From positions 1,798,001 through 1,862,000 of the forward strand of contig NZ_CP033926.1 of assembly GCF_003815775.1 (NCBI RefSeq): a stretch of DNA of 64,000 bases. The letters are read 5' to 3'. This document shows, piece after piece, positions 44,197 to 52,660 of this stretch; positions within the stretch are counted from its first letter, which is position 1, and every line of letters begins with the position of its first letter. A program made the position numbers and the translations under genes. The notes below the pieces were generated by a model, which was not told the origin of the DNA, ran no database searches, and saw nothing but the letters and a program-made list of their open reading frames with translations. Origin of the DNA: Chryseobacterium joostei. Lineage in GTDB: Bacteria; Bacteroidota; Bacteroidia; Flavobacteriales; Weeksellaceae.

Positions 44197-45389
44197 TCTT
44201 CATAAATAACATATCGGGTTCTGATTTTTTCAAAACCCTCTAAATCTTTTTTCCATGACGCCTTAATTTCCGGAATTGATTTTCCAGCAATAATCTGCTT
44301 TCTGAATTCATCAGTTCCGGACAGGGTATCAAACCATAAGTTCTTCAAAAAGAAATCTAATTGTGGGTTCTTATAGTTTTGATAGGCTTTTATTACCCAT
44401 TCCAAATTAAGTTCTCTTAGATCTTTAGGATAATTAGATAGGTTTTCTCCATAGCAAAGCTTTCCGTTCAAGAAAGGATCTTTTGCGCCATAACTTGGTT
44501 TTGGAGTAAATTGATAAGGTAAACTTTCTGTCCATGGAGAACCATAAATCTGAAAAGGCTGCTCCGTTCCCCTTCCTACAGAAACCTGGGTTCCTTCAAA
44601 AAAGCATAAACTCGGATACAAGTTAATGGCTTTATCATTAGGTAAATTAGGTGATGGTTTATCTAATATTGGATAACGTTGTTTTTTATGATAATTTTTC
44701 ATTGGAATTAAGGTGTATTTCGCCTGAACTTCATTTTTCAGCCACTTTTCACCGTTTACCATTTTTCCGTATTCACCTATTGTTAATCCATATACTACAG
44801 GAACTTCATGCATTCCTACAAAACTTGTCCATTTCTTTCTCAAAACAGGCCCGTCGGTATATCCATCATGGGGGTTCGGACGGTCTAGTACCATGACTTC
44901 CACATTATTTTCAGCTCCAGCCTCCATCAGGTATGTTAACGTTGAGATATATGTATAAAACCTTACCCCAACATCCTGAATATCAAACACAACAATATCT
45001 ATCCCTGCCAGTTGTTCTGGCTTGGGTTTCTTATTGCTCGCATACAAAGAAACAATTGGAATTCCTGTTTTAACGTCTACTCCATTTTTTACTTTAGCCC
45101 CTGCATCAGCGTCTCCCCTGAAACCATGTTCCGGTGCAAAAATAGATTTGATCTTAACACCATTTTTCACTAAAAAGTCTACCAGATGAGTTCTGTCACT
45201 CATCAAACCTGTCTGATTGGTTACTACACCAATTGTTTTTCCTTTTAATAAGGGCAAATAAAGCTCAGGTTGGTCCGCACCGGTTTTAAAATCCGATTGA
45301 ACTTGAGTTTGAGAATAATATTGGTTGAATACTCCTAAAAAAATTAGGCAAATCAGAAGTAAATTTTTAATTTTGAAATCTAAATTCAT
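44193..45389 (-). CDS. namZ: Exo-beta-N-acetylmuramidase NamZ (DUF1343)
   Basis: DUF1343 proteins were shown in Bacillus and Tannerella to be NamZ (GH171), which removes MurNAc from the non-reducing end of peptidoglycan fragments for cell-wall recycling. This protein has 398 residues from the ATG at 45387-45389, which gives a signal peptide (KNLLLICLIFLGVFNQYYS). Family blocks seen: IGVVTNQTG, FAPEHGFRGDADAG, IVVFDIQDVGVRFYTY, VMVLDRPNPHDG and FFEGTQVSVGRGTEQPF. The frame is open 78 codons further upstream, but that part overlaps the divergent permease and has no leader character. Confidence 0.85.
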   Translation of the reverse strand: MNLDFKIKNLLLICLIFLGVFNQYYSQTQVQSDFKTGADQPELYLPLLKGKTIGVVTNQTGLMSDRTHLVDFLVKNGVKIKSIFAPEHGFRGDADAGAKVKNGVDVKTGIPIVSLYASNKKPKPEQLAGIDIVVFDIQDVGVRFYTYISTLTYLMEAGAENNVEVMVLDRPNPHDGYTDGPVLRKKWTSFVGMHEVPVVYGLTIGEYGKMVNGEKWLKNEVQAKYTLIPMKNYHKKQRYPILDKPSPNLPNDKAINLYPSLCFFEGTQVSVGRGTEQPFQIYGSPWTESLPYQFTPKPSYGAKDPFLNGKLCYGENLSNYPKDLRELNLEWVIKAYQNYKNPQLDFFLKNLWFDTLSGTDEFRKQIIAGKSIPEIKASWKKDLEGFEKIRTRYVIYED

Positions 45390-45393
45390 AAGC

Positions 45394-46623
45394 TTGAAGT
45401 TTCCTTTATATTTCTCTAGAAAAATAGCATTTTCCAAAGATAACAAAAATAACCTATCACGGGTTATCATCTTCATTGGCAGGCTTTCTGTAGCTCTTGG
45501 AATCATTGTTTCCCTGATTACTGTAGCCACCGGATTAGGTTCCAAAAAGGCGATCAAGGAGAGACTTGCAGATTTCAGCGGACATATTACAGTAAGATCT
45601 ACACGATCCAATTCTTCATACAATACTTCGGTATTGGATAATCAAGGATTAAATATTTCAAAAATAAAGGAGCTTCCTGATGTGGAAACTGTTCAAAAAT
45701 ATGCAACCGTAACAGGTATTATGCGTAATGAACATAATTTCGCAGGAATCATTTTTAAAGGAATAGGAAAGGATTTTGACAGCTTAAGGTTTAAAAAATT
45801 TCTTCTTGCCGGTACCACACCAAAGGTTACTGAAGTAGGATTCAATAATGATGTTGCCATTTCACAAAAAGTAGCCAATGATCTTCACCTTAAGGTAAAT
45901 GACAGCATAGTTACTGTATTTTTGAAGACTGATCAAAAGCCGATCTACCGAAAATTCAAAATTATCGGAATCTATAGAACAGATATTAAAATGATTGATG
46001 AACAGTTCGTTATTGGCGGAATCAATCATGTAAGAAAAATTCTGGATATGAAAGGCGACGAGATTGGTGGGGTGGATATTTTCCTGAAAAATGTCAATGA
46101 TATCGACAAGGATTTTCCTGACATTGAAAAACTCATCGGCTATAAAAACTATGCAGAAAAAGCCACTGAAAAGTTTCCCCAGATCAATGACTGGATCAGT
46201 ATTTTTGATACTAATATTGCACTCATTATCATCATCATGCTGATTGTGGTAGTCATCAATATTATTATGGTTCTTCTTATCCTTATTATTGAAAGAACAA
46301 ATTCCATCGGTTTGCTAAAAACATTGGGTGCCAATAACGCACAGATCCGAGCTACCTTTATCAACTATACACTAATCATCATGATTCCAGGGCTTTTGTA
46401 TGGAAATGCCATTGGATTAGGATTAATTCTAATTCAAAAATTCTTTGGGGTTATCAAGTTGAATCCAGAAAACTATTACGTAAGTACAGTTCCGGTAGAT
46501 CTTAACCCTATTGCCATTGTTTCCATTTCATTAGGGATTCTGGCGATCTCAGCACTTGCTTTAATTATTCCGAGTTATCTGATCAGTAAGATCTCTCCAG
46601 TGAAAGCAATTAAGTACAATTAA
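45394..46623 (+). CDS. ABC transporter permease, FtsX/LolE-like
   Basis: A 409-residue inner-membrane protein with the four-helix MacB/FtsX plan: helix 1 near 28-50 (LSVALGIIVSLITVATGLG), a large periplasmic domain to about 270, then three helices (about 280-310, 335-360, 375-400). Family motif NSIGLLKTLGANNAQIR is present in the cytoplasmic loop. It resembles LolC/LolE, which extract lipoproteins with the LolD ATPase. No ATG precedes helix 1; TTG at 45394 gives a start (KFPLYFSRKIAFSKDNKNN) that fits the family, so it is chosen. It lies only 4 bases from the divergent namZ start. Confidence 0.8.
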   Translation: MKFPLYFSRKIAFSKDNKNNLSRVIIFIGRLSVALGIIVSLITVATGLGSKKAIKERLADFSGHITVRSTRSNSSYNTSVLDNQGLNISKIKELPDVETVQKYATVTGIMRNEHNFAGIIFKGIGKDFDSLRFKKFLLAGTTPKVTEVGFNNDVAISQKVANDLHLKVNDSIVTVFLKTDQKPIYRKFKIIGIYRTDIKMIDEQFVIGGINHVRKILDMKGDEIGGVDIFLKNVNDIDKDFPDIEKLIGYKNYAEKATEKFPQINDWISIFDTNIALIIIIMLIVVVINIIMVLLILIIERTNSIGLLKTLGANNAQIRATFINYTLIIMIPGLLYGNAIGLGLILIQKFFGVIKLNPENYYVSTVPVDLNPIAIVSISLGILAISALALIIPSYLISKISPVKAIKYN

Positions 46624-46718
46624 TTATTAGAAGTTGATGTTTGTTGATCATTGGAACTCTTTTCAATGCTTCAGTTTCGTCTGCAAATCATACAGGACAG
46701 AGATAATTTTAAAAGCAT

Positions 46719-46726
46719 TATCTTTG
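46719..46726 (+). promoter_or_regulatory. -7 box before the cysteine synthase gene
   Basis: TATCTTTG fits TAnnTTTG and ends 19 bases before the ATG. No TTG at the expected -33 distance. Confidence 0.5.
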
Positions 46727-46745
46727 CACCGCATATAAAACATTT

Positions 46746-47729
46746 ATGAAATACGCAAAAAATATCCTTGAAACGATAGGTAACACACCGCTGGTAAAAC
46801 TTAACAAGGTGTTAGGTGAAGACTTCCCAGCACTAGTTTTAGCAAAAGTTGAGACATTCAATCCCGGAAACTCTGTAAAGGACAGAATGGCTCTTAAAAT
46901 GATAGAAGATGCCGAAAAAGACGGCAGATTAAAACCAGGAGGAACCATCATTGAGGGAACTTCCGGAAATACAGGAATGGGATTGGCACTTGCTGCTATC
47001 ATCAAAGGCTACAAATGTATTTTTGTAACCAATTCTAAACAATCTAAGGAAAAGTGTGATATTCTTCGTGCTGTAGGAGCAGAAGTAATTGTTTGCCCTA
47101 CAGATGTAAAGCCTACTGACCCGCGTTCTTATTACTCAGTGTCAAAAAGACTGGCTAAGGAAACAGAAAACGGATGGTATGTAAACCAATATGACAACTT
47201 ATCCAACAGAACTGCTCACTATGAATCTACAGCTCCTGAGATCTGGGAACAGACGGAAGGTAAACTAACTCACTTTGTAGCAGGTGCAGGAACAGGAGGT
47301 ACTATTACAGGATGTGGAACATTCTTTAAGGAAAAAAATAAAGAAATCAAGGTAATTGGTGTTGATACTTACGGATCTATTCTTAAGGAATTCCACGAAA
47401 CAGGAGAACTTCATTACGATCATGCTTATACTTACATTACAGAAGGAATTGGGGAAGATATCATTCCTGAGAACTATGATATGTCTGTAATTGACCATTT
47501 TGAAAAGGTAACGGATAAAGACGGTGCCATCTATGCAAGAAAACTGGCTAAGGAAGAAGGTATTTTCTGCGGATACTCTGCGGGAAGTGCAATTGCTTCA
47601 TTAATTCAAATGAAAGATCAGTTTACAAAAGATGATGTAATTGTAGTTTTACTTCACGACCACGGTTCAAGATATGTAGGAAAAATCTACAATGACGAGT
47701 GGATGAAAGAAATGGGCTGGTTAGAATAA
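46746..47729 (+). CDS. PLP-dependent cysteine synthase family protein
   Basis: A 327-residue fold-type II PLP enzyme, probably O-acetylserine sulfhydrylase or a cystathionine beta-synthase relative. NPGNSVKDRMAL holds the PLP-binding Lys (about 44), EGTSGNTGMGLAL is the substrate-binding loop, and GAGTGGTITGCG is the phosphate-binding glycine loop. The C-terminal IFCGYSAGSAIAS places the Ser that touches the pyridine nitrogen. The loop KPTDPRSYYSVSKRLAKE is of the type seen in CBS-like members, so both reactions are possible. It has its own promoter and terminator. Confidence 0.85.
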   Translation: MKYAKNILETIGNTPLVKLNKVLGEDFPALVLAKVETFNPGNSVKDRMALKMIEDAEKDGRLKPGGTIIEGTSGNTGMGLALAAIIKGYKCIFVTNSKQSKEKCDILRAVGAEVIVCPTDVKPTDPRSYYSVSKRLAKETENGWYVNQYDNLSNRTAHYESTAPEIWEQTEGKLTHFVAGAGTGGTITGCGTFFKEKNKEIKVIGVDTYGSILKEFHETGELHYDHAYTYITEGIGEDIIPENYDMSVIDHFEKVTDKDGAIYARKLAKEEGIFCGYSAGSAIASLIQMKDQFTKDDVIVVLLHDHGSRYVGKIYNDEWMKEMGWLE

Positions 47730-47762
47730 GTAACTTCCCTTTTACTACTTTTAATATAAAAT

Positions 47763-47790
47763 AAAAATCAGAGCAAATGCTCTGATTTTT
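47763..47790. terminator. Terminator between cysteine synthase and convergent gene
   Basis: AAAAATCAGAGC and GCTCTGATTTTT form a 12-bp perfect stem with an AAAT loop, with T tract on the plus side and A tract on the other. Confidence 0.8.
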
Positions 47791-48321
47791 TTATTGTTTA
47801 TTGATATTTTCCTTTAAGGTTTTCTTTAGCAAATTATACTCTTTCTCACTCATGGATTTCTGTGGAAACATATAATTATATTTCCCCTCCAGAGAGATGA
47901 ATTCATTATTACTGTCAAAATATTCAAAATCTTTCCATTCACTGGTTTCCTTTTCTCCATCAATATTAACTGTAAAAAAATTTTGATCAAATCTGATCTC
48001 GAATACCTTACACCTTTCAAGCACACTTAAATAATGACTGACCTGTTTTTTCCATCTTGAAACCTTGTTAACACTTACAGACAAGAAAACGGCACAAAGC
48101 AGAAATATAAAACTCAAAAAGTATAAAATTCCTTTACTATTTTCACTTAAACTGTCTTTAAAAAAAAATACAATGACTAAGATAACAGCGGATGCAATGG
48201 TTGTTATTGTTTTACTCTTAGTTGTAGGTGAAAAAAGCAGACTTCCTTGGTTACCACTAAAATAAATATCCTCAAAATTCTTTCTTTCAGTTCTTAATGT
48301 AATAACCTTTTCCTCACTCAT
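47791..48321 (-). CDS. YcxB-like membrane protein
   Basis: A 176-residue protein: a short cytoplasmic N-terminus, two membrane helices (about 38-55 and 66-82), then a soluble domain with FEIRFDQNFFTVNIDGEKETSEWKDFEYF and a later MFPQKSMSEKEYNLLKKTL. This helix-pair plus Trp-Lys strand pattern is that of YcxB-like domains, function unknown. It starts 36 bases after cbpM on the same strand, so may be the last gene of that operon. Confidence 0.6.
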   Translation of the reverse strand: MSEEKVITLRTERKNFEDIYFSGNQGSLLFSPTTKSKTITTIASAVILVIVFFFKDSLSENSKGILYFLSFIFLLCAVFLSVSVNKVSRWKKQVSHYLSVLERCKVFEIRFDQNFFTVNIDGEKETSEWKDFEYFDSNNEFISLEGKYNYMFPQKSMSEKEYNLLKKTLKENINKQ

Positions 48322-48357
48322 AATACATGGTTTGTTTTAAAAAGCTACAAAACTAAG

Positions 48358-48660
48358 CTAAATATCTTCATATTGGTCACTTATTGCAGAAAGTTTGTTC
48401 ATCAAATCCCTGTTTCTACGCTTTAAAGCTTCCAGTTTGTTCAGCATATTATGAATAACTTCCAATCCTGGAAGATTGATTTCAAGGTCATAATGCCAGT
48501 TGGTAAACTTTTCCAGATCAGGCAAGTCTTCATACATCAGATAGTGAATATTGTCTTCCACCTGTATATTCAATAAACCATATTCTACAAGGTCATCAAA
48601 AAATGTGATTTCTATATTGTATATTCTTACGAGTTCCTCCCGTGATATTCTTTCACTCAT
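48358..48660 (-). CDS. cbpM: Chaperone modulator CbpM
   Basis: A 100-residue MerR-like protein. The N-terminal ISREELVRIYNIEITFFDDLVEYGLL is a degenerate winged-helix of the CbpM family, followed by a helix pair (LEVIHNMLNKLEALKRRNRDL). CbpM binds the J-domain of CbpA and limits its co-chaperone activity in E. coli. The gene begins 3 bases after the cbpA stop, the usual arrangement, and so should be made with it. Confidence 0.85.
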   Translation of the reverse strand: MSERISREELVRIYNIEITFFDDLVEYGLLNIQVEDNIHYLMYEDLPDLEKFTNWHYDLEINLPGLEVIHNMLNKLEALKRRNRDLMNKLSAISDQYEDI

Positions 48661-48663
48661 AGC

Positions 48664-49578
48664 CTAGGAATTTTTAAGTTGTTCAAAAAGTTCTTTCTGC
48701 TTCTCTGTAAGATTGGTAGGCAGTTTCACTTCGTAGGTTACAAAAAGATCGCCGTGTTCCCCCTCTTTTTTGTAGACAGGAAATCCTTTACCTTTTAGTC
48801 TTACGGTAATTCCGGTTTGCGTTTCCGGTTTTACTTTTAGGTTTACACTTCCATCCAGGGTATTTACCTTTACATCACCACCTAAAATAGCAGTGTATAG
48901 ATCGATGGTCACCTTTGTTTTAAGATCATCACCAATTCTTTCAAAATCAGGATCCGTAGGAATATTGAACGTAATATACAAATCTCCGTTTGGCCCTCCG
49001 TTTATTCCCGGATTTCCATGTCCTTTCAACTTAATCTGCTGCCCGTCATAAACTCCGGCCGGAATGGTGATTCTTACCTTTTTCCCATTGATTTCAAAAG
49101 TTTGTGGATGTGTTACTGCGGCATCTCTTAAGTTTAGATTCAGCTCAGCCTGCACATCTTTTCCCTTGAACTTACCGGATGCTCTTCCTCTCGAACTTCT
49201 GCCAGAACCTCCTGCACCTCCAAACATACTTTGGAAGAAATCTGAAAAATCCTCTCCCTCTCCAAAATCAGCACCTGAGAAGCCTCCACCTCCGTAGTTC
49301 TGCTGCTGATATTGTCTTTGCTGTTGTTGTTGAGCTTTTTCATATTCCTCACCGTGCTTCCAGTTTTCACCGTATTTATCATATTTTGTACGGTTTTCAG
49401 GATTACTGAGGACTTCATTAGCTTCATTCAGCTCCTTGAATTTTTTTTCAGACTCCTTATCATCAGGGTTAAGATCCGGATGCAGTTTTCTAGCCAATTT
49501 TCGGTAGGCTTTTTTAATGTCATCTTGTGTTGCGTTTTTATCTACGCCTAGAATTTTATAGTAATCTATATAAGCCAT
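48664..49578 (-). CDS. cbpA: DnaJ-class co-chaperone CbpA
   Basis: A 304-residue class B J-protein that stimulates DnaK. The J-domain (1-70) has HPD at 33-35 ([10 protein letters not shown]). A Gln-, Gly- and Phe-rich linker (about 82-140) is followed by two DnaJ C-terminal substrate-binding domains (about 145-304). The CxxCxGxG zinc fingers of true DnaJ are missing, which separates it from DnaJ. The linker with long Gln runs ([11 protein letters not shown]) is unusual in composition. A minus-strand TAAATTTG box (49595-49602) lies 16 bases before the start. It overlaps nothing, and cbpM follows by 3 bases. Confidence 0.9.
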   Translation of the reverse strand: MAYIDYYKILGVDKNATQDDIKKAYRKLARKLHPDLNPDDKESEKKFKELNEANEVLSNPENRTKYDKYGENWKHGEEYEKAQQQQQRQYQQQNYGGGGFSGADFGEGEDFSDFFQSMFGGAGGSGRSSRGRASGKFKGKDVQAELNLNLRDAAVTHPQTFEINGKKVRITIPAGVYDGQQIKLKGHGNPGINGGPNGDLYITFNIPTDPDFERIGDDLKTKVTIDLYTAILGGDVKVNTLDGSVNLKVKPETQTGITVRLKGKGFPVYKKEGEHGDLFVTYEVKLPTNLTEKQKELFEQLKNS

Positions 49579-49649
49579 AGAAACGATGTTTACCCAAATT
49601 TATGAAATTTAGGCTTGAAAATTGCATAGCAGAGTGTTAAAAATAAACC

Positions 49650-49657
49650 TATCTTTG
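49650..49657 (+). promoter_or_regulatory. -7 box of the DAACS symporter gene
   Basis: TATCTTTG ends 14 bases before the ATG. The nearest TTG is 25 bases upstream, slightly beyond the usual spacing. Confidence 0.45.
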
Positions 49658-49671
49658 ATAAAAAGCACCAC

Positions 49672-50874
49672 ATGAAAGAGGTATTAAAAAACTACTCAGG
49701 AATCATATTTTTACTTTTGGGAATCACTATTGGAAGCATTATAGGAATTGTAGCTCCTGGGTTTGTGGAATACATAAAACCATTGGGAGATATTTTTCTT
49801 AATCTTCTTTTTGTGAGTGTAGTACCCTTGGTGTTTTTTGCAGTATCGAACTCCATTGCCTCTTTAGAACAACAATCAAGGTTCGGAAGAATCATTCTTG
49901 TGATGGCACTTACCTTTCTATTCTTTATTTTGACAGCGGCTATTTTCACTATTTGTGTAGTGTATCTTTTTCCTGTTTCAGGAGTTTCCGGAAGTTCGGA
50001 GATCGTAACTGAAACGGCTAGTGATGAAAGTTGGGGAAATAGGATTGTAAGCTTTTTCACTGTGGGAGAATTCACCGCGCTCTTTTCAAGACAAAATATG
50101 CTTGCATTGCTTATTTTTGCATTTTTAACGGGTTTTGCAGCTAGAAAAACAGGAGAAAGCGGCCAGCCATTCAGGGTTTTTATTGCCTCAGGATATGAAG
50201 TAATGAAAGAGCTTCTTTTACTGGTAATGAAGCTGGCTCCTATTGGATTAGGGGCTTATTTCGCTTATCAGGTAGCAACATTAGGCCCACAGCTTTTTGG
50301 TTTTTATGCTAAGCCTTTAGGCTTATATTATGTTGCAGGAATTATCTATTTCCTTGTCTTCTTTTCAATCTATGCATTCATGGCGAGTGGAAAAAATGGT
50401 GTTAAAAGTTTCTGGACCAATGCCATTTATCCTACTCTTACAGCAATAAGTACCTGCAGCAGCTTTGCAACTATGCCAGCAAATCTACAGGCAGCTTCCA
50501 AAATTGGAATTCCCAATTCTATTGCTAACCTGGTGATTCCTATTGGTACTACCTTACATAAAAATGGATCCTCAATGTCTTCTATTATTAAAATATATGT
50601 CGCTTTTTTAATTATTGGAAAAGATTTCTTTGATCCTGCCAATTTACTTCTGGCTTTAGGAATTACGGTTTTTGTGAGTATTGTAGCCGGAGGAATTCCT
50701 AATGGTGGATATATTGGTGAAATGCTGATGATCTCTGTGTATAAACTTCCTCAGGAGGCTATTCCTGCTGTAATGATTATCGGAACCCTTGTAGATCCTT
50801 TAGCAACAGTTCTTAATTCTGTAGGAGATATCGTTGCGGCTATGTTTGTGAATCGGTTTGTAAAAGTCACCTGA
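49672..50874 (+). CDS. Dicarboxylate/amino acid:cation symporter (DAACS)
   Basis: A 400-residue SDF/Glt-type transporter with about eight membrane helices. The C-terminal core is diagnostic: the HP1 serine-rich tip STCSSFATMPANLQ, helix 7 with IPIGTTLHKNGSSM, and helix 8 with IIGTLVDPLATVLNSVGDIVA whose Asp and Asn contact substrate in the family. Substrates are usually aspartate, glutamate or C4-dicarboxylates with Na+ or H+; which one is unclear. Monocistronic. Confidence 0.85.
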   Translation: MKEVLKNYSGIIFLLLGITIGSIIGIVAPGFVEYIKPLGDIFLNLLFVSVVPLVFFAVSNSIASLEQQSRFGRIILVMALTFLFFILTAAIFTICVVYLFPVSGVSGSSEIVTETASDESWGNRIVSFFTVGEFTALFSRQNMLALLIFAFLTGFAARKTGESGQPFRVFIASGYEVMKELLLLVMKLAPIGLGAYFAYQVATLGPQLFGFYAKPLGLYYVAGIIYFLVFFSIYAFMASGKNGVKSFWTNAIYPTLTAISTCSSFATMPANLQAASKIGIPNSIANLVIPIGTTLHKNGSSMSSIIKIYVAFLIIGKDFFDPANLLLALGITVFVSIVAGGIPNGGYIGEMLMISVYKLPQEAIPAVMIIGTLVDPLATVLNSVGDIVAAMFVNRFVKVT

Positions 50875-50931
50875 TTGAAAGTTGGCCATTCATACAATTT
50901 ACAAGTGCTTCTATTCTAAAAGAAATCTACA

Positions 50932-51315
50932 CTATTCACTGCGTTGTACAGGTTCAAGGTTTTCATATTCTTCAGGAGTGAAAAGCCTGTACTGAACTTT
51001 AAATGTTTTCCCCAAGGGTGTTTCCAATGAAAATCCACCAGGTCCGAAACCATCTGTGACATCGAGTGTAAAGTGGGAATATTTCCAGTATTCAAAGAGG
51101 TCGCGGTCTATCCAGAATTCATATCCTTTAATGGTTCCTATCATGGCATCATTCATCCTTGGAAAGAATCCTCCTTTTTCAAAGCATTGTGGCTGCGTTC
51201 CTTCACAGCACCCCCCTGCCTGATAAAACATGAGTGCCCCATACTTGTCTTCAAGTTCATGAATGACTTCAAGCGCCTTTTCTGTTGCAGAAAGCCTTGC
51301 TGTTTTTCTTTCCAT
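50932..51315 (-). CDS. DUF779 domain protein
   Basis: A 127-residue protein of family DUF779. It contains the Cys-rich strand GGCCEGTQPQC, YEFWIDRDLFEYWKYSHFTLDVTDGFGPGGFSLE and a terminal FTPEEYENL, all typical. Members are found next to aldehyde dehydrogenases, as here, and are thought to help the enzyme, but the role is unproven; the Cys cluster suggests metal binding or redox. It is the last gene after the alcohol dehydrogenase, from which a hairpin separates it. Confidence 0.85.
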   Translation of the reverse strand: MERKTARLSATEKALEVIHELEDKYGALMFYQAGGCCEGTQPQCFEKGGFFPRMNDAMIGTIKGYEFWIDRDLFEYWKYSHFTLDVTDGFGPGGFSLETPLGKTFKVQYRLFTPEEYENLEPVQRSE

Positions 51316-51365
51316 TATTTTATTTTTTCAAATTTAAAAAATTGAACATTATTATCTGAATAAAT

Positions 51366-51391
51366 AGGCTCGGCAAAAGTATTTGCCGAGC
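51366..51391 (-). terminator. Hairpin between adh and DUF779 gene
   Basis: AGGCTCGGCAAA pairs with TTTGCCGAGCCT around a 2-base AG/T tip, a 12-bp GC-rich stem. On the minus strand AT-rich sequence but no clean T-run follows, so it may be a partial terminator or an mRNA-stabilising stem. Confidence 0.55.
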
Positions 51392-51405
51392 CTGCAGCTC
51401 ATTGT

Positions 51406-52440
51406 TTAATTTGAGTTTGCAATATCCAACACAATCCTTCCATCAATCTGTCCTTTTTTCATTTTATCAAAGACATCATTAATATCTTCGAGTTTGGCTG
51501 CAGTTACAGTTGCTTTCACCAGTCCTTCATTGGCAAAGTCCAGGGCTTCCTGCATATCTTTTCTGGTTCCTACAATAGAACCTCTAACGGTTATTCTTTT
51601 TAAAACAGTTTCAAAAATAGGAAGCTCAAAAGATCCGGGAGGCAATCCATTCAAGGCAATGGTTCCTTTTCTTCTCAGAACATCTATTCCCTGTTTAAAG
51701 GCAATAGGTGAAACAGCTGTAATTAATGCGCCATGCATACCACCAACTTCCTTATGCAAATATTCTCCGGGATCTGTATTTTTTGCATTCACCACAAGAT
51801 CTGCACCCAGTTTTTTAGCCAGTTCCAATTTATCATCTGCTACATCAATGGCAGCAACATGCATTCCCATCGCTTTTGCATACTGAATCGCTACGTGGCC
51901 CAATCCTCCTATTCCTGAAATAGCCACCCATTCTCCGGGCTTTGTTTCGGTTTCTTTGAGTCCTTTATAAACGGTTACTCCTGCACATAAAATAGGTGCA
52001 ATCTCCAGGAAGTTAACATTAGACTTCAGGTGTCCCACATACCTGGAATCTGCAATAACATATTCTGCAAAACCTCCGTCTACACTGTATCCTCCATTTT
52101 TTTGAGCCTCACAAAGTGTTTCCCATCCTGTAATACAATAATCACAGCAACCACAGGCACTATATAACCAGGGAACTCCTACTGCATCTCCTTCTTTTAC
52201 AAAAGCTTCAGGTCCGCAAGCCACCACTATACCTACCCCCTCATGTCCCGGAATAAGGGGCATTTTAGGCTTGGCAGGCCAGTCTCCATCCACAGCATGC
52301 AGGTCTGTATGACAAACGCCACAGGCCATTACTTTCACAAGAACTTCATATCTGCCGGGTGCTCTTACGGGTACTTCTTCTATCTTCAGGGGCTGTCCGT
52401 AACCTTGAACTACGGCAGCTTTCATTGTCTTTGGAATCAT
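51406..52440 (-). CDS. adhP: Zinc-dependent alcohol dehydrogenase, AdhP-like
   Basis: A 344-residue medium-chain dehydrogenase. The catalytic zinc ligands are in [10 protein letters not shown] (Cys and His) and GHEGVG; the structural zinc site is [16 protein letters not shown] with four Cys. The NAD-binding loop [18 protein letters not shown] follows (about 175-195). Probable reaction is ethanol or another primary alcohol to aldehyde with NAD+. The ATG at 52440 is used; the Met at codon 6 ([10 protein letters not shown]) is the family-typical start and equally likely. The aldehyde dehydrogenase gene lies upstream on the same strand. Confidence 0.9.
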   Translation of the reverse strand: MIPKTMKAAVVQGYGQPLKIEEVPVRAPGRYEVLVKVMACGVCHTDLHAVDGDWPAKPKMPLIPGHEGVGIVVACGPEAFVKEGDAVGVPWLYSACGCCDYCITGWETLCEAQKNGGYSVDGGFAEYVIADSRYVGHLKSNVNFLEIAPILCAGVTVYKGLKETETKPGEWVAISGIGGLGHVAIQYAKAMGMHVAAIDVADDKLELAKKLGADLVVNAKNTDPGEYLHKEVGGMHGALITAVSPIAFKQGIDVLRRKGTIALNGLPPGSFELPIFETVLKRITVRGSIVGTRKDMQEALDFANEGLVKATVTAAKLEDINDVFDKMKKGQIDGRIVLDIANSN

Positions 52441-52520
52441 ATTTTATTTTTTTGAATTGAGTTTTTATGGGTTAATAGTTTCCTACCCATCCGAAAAATT
52501 CCGGATAAGAAAGTAATATT

Positions 52521-52650
52521 TGCGTGAGGGATAGTAAGGGCGGTGAGGTACGAGCCGGTGCGGAATGCAATGAAGCACCGAAATGAAATGAAGCCCTGCA
52601 TAGCCCGACCGTTTTGCCCTGGATAAAGCCAAGGCAATCGGGCACGTCCT
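52521..52650. repeat. GC-rich structured intergenic element
   Basis: About 130 bases clearly more GC-rich than the surroundings, between the dehydrogenase genes. Nested pairings are visible: an outer CGTG/CACG (near 52523 and 52643), CGGTGC/GCACCG (52556-52561 and 52575-52580), and GCCCGA/TCGGGC (52603-52608 and 52638-52643) enclosing TTGCC/GGCAA (52614-52618 and 52633-52637). Elements beginning with gcgtgagggat are common between genes in flavobacterial genomes, by my recollection. A multibranch RNA or a mobile repeat would both fit. No ORF is credible here. Confidence 0.6.
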
Positions 52651-52660
52651 AAAATTAATA

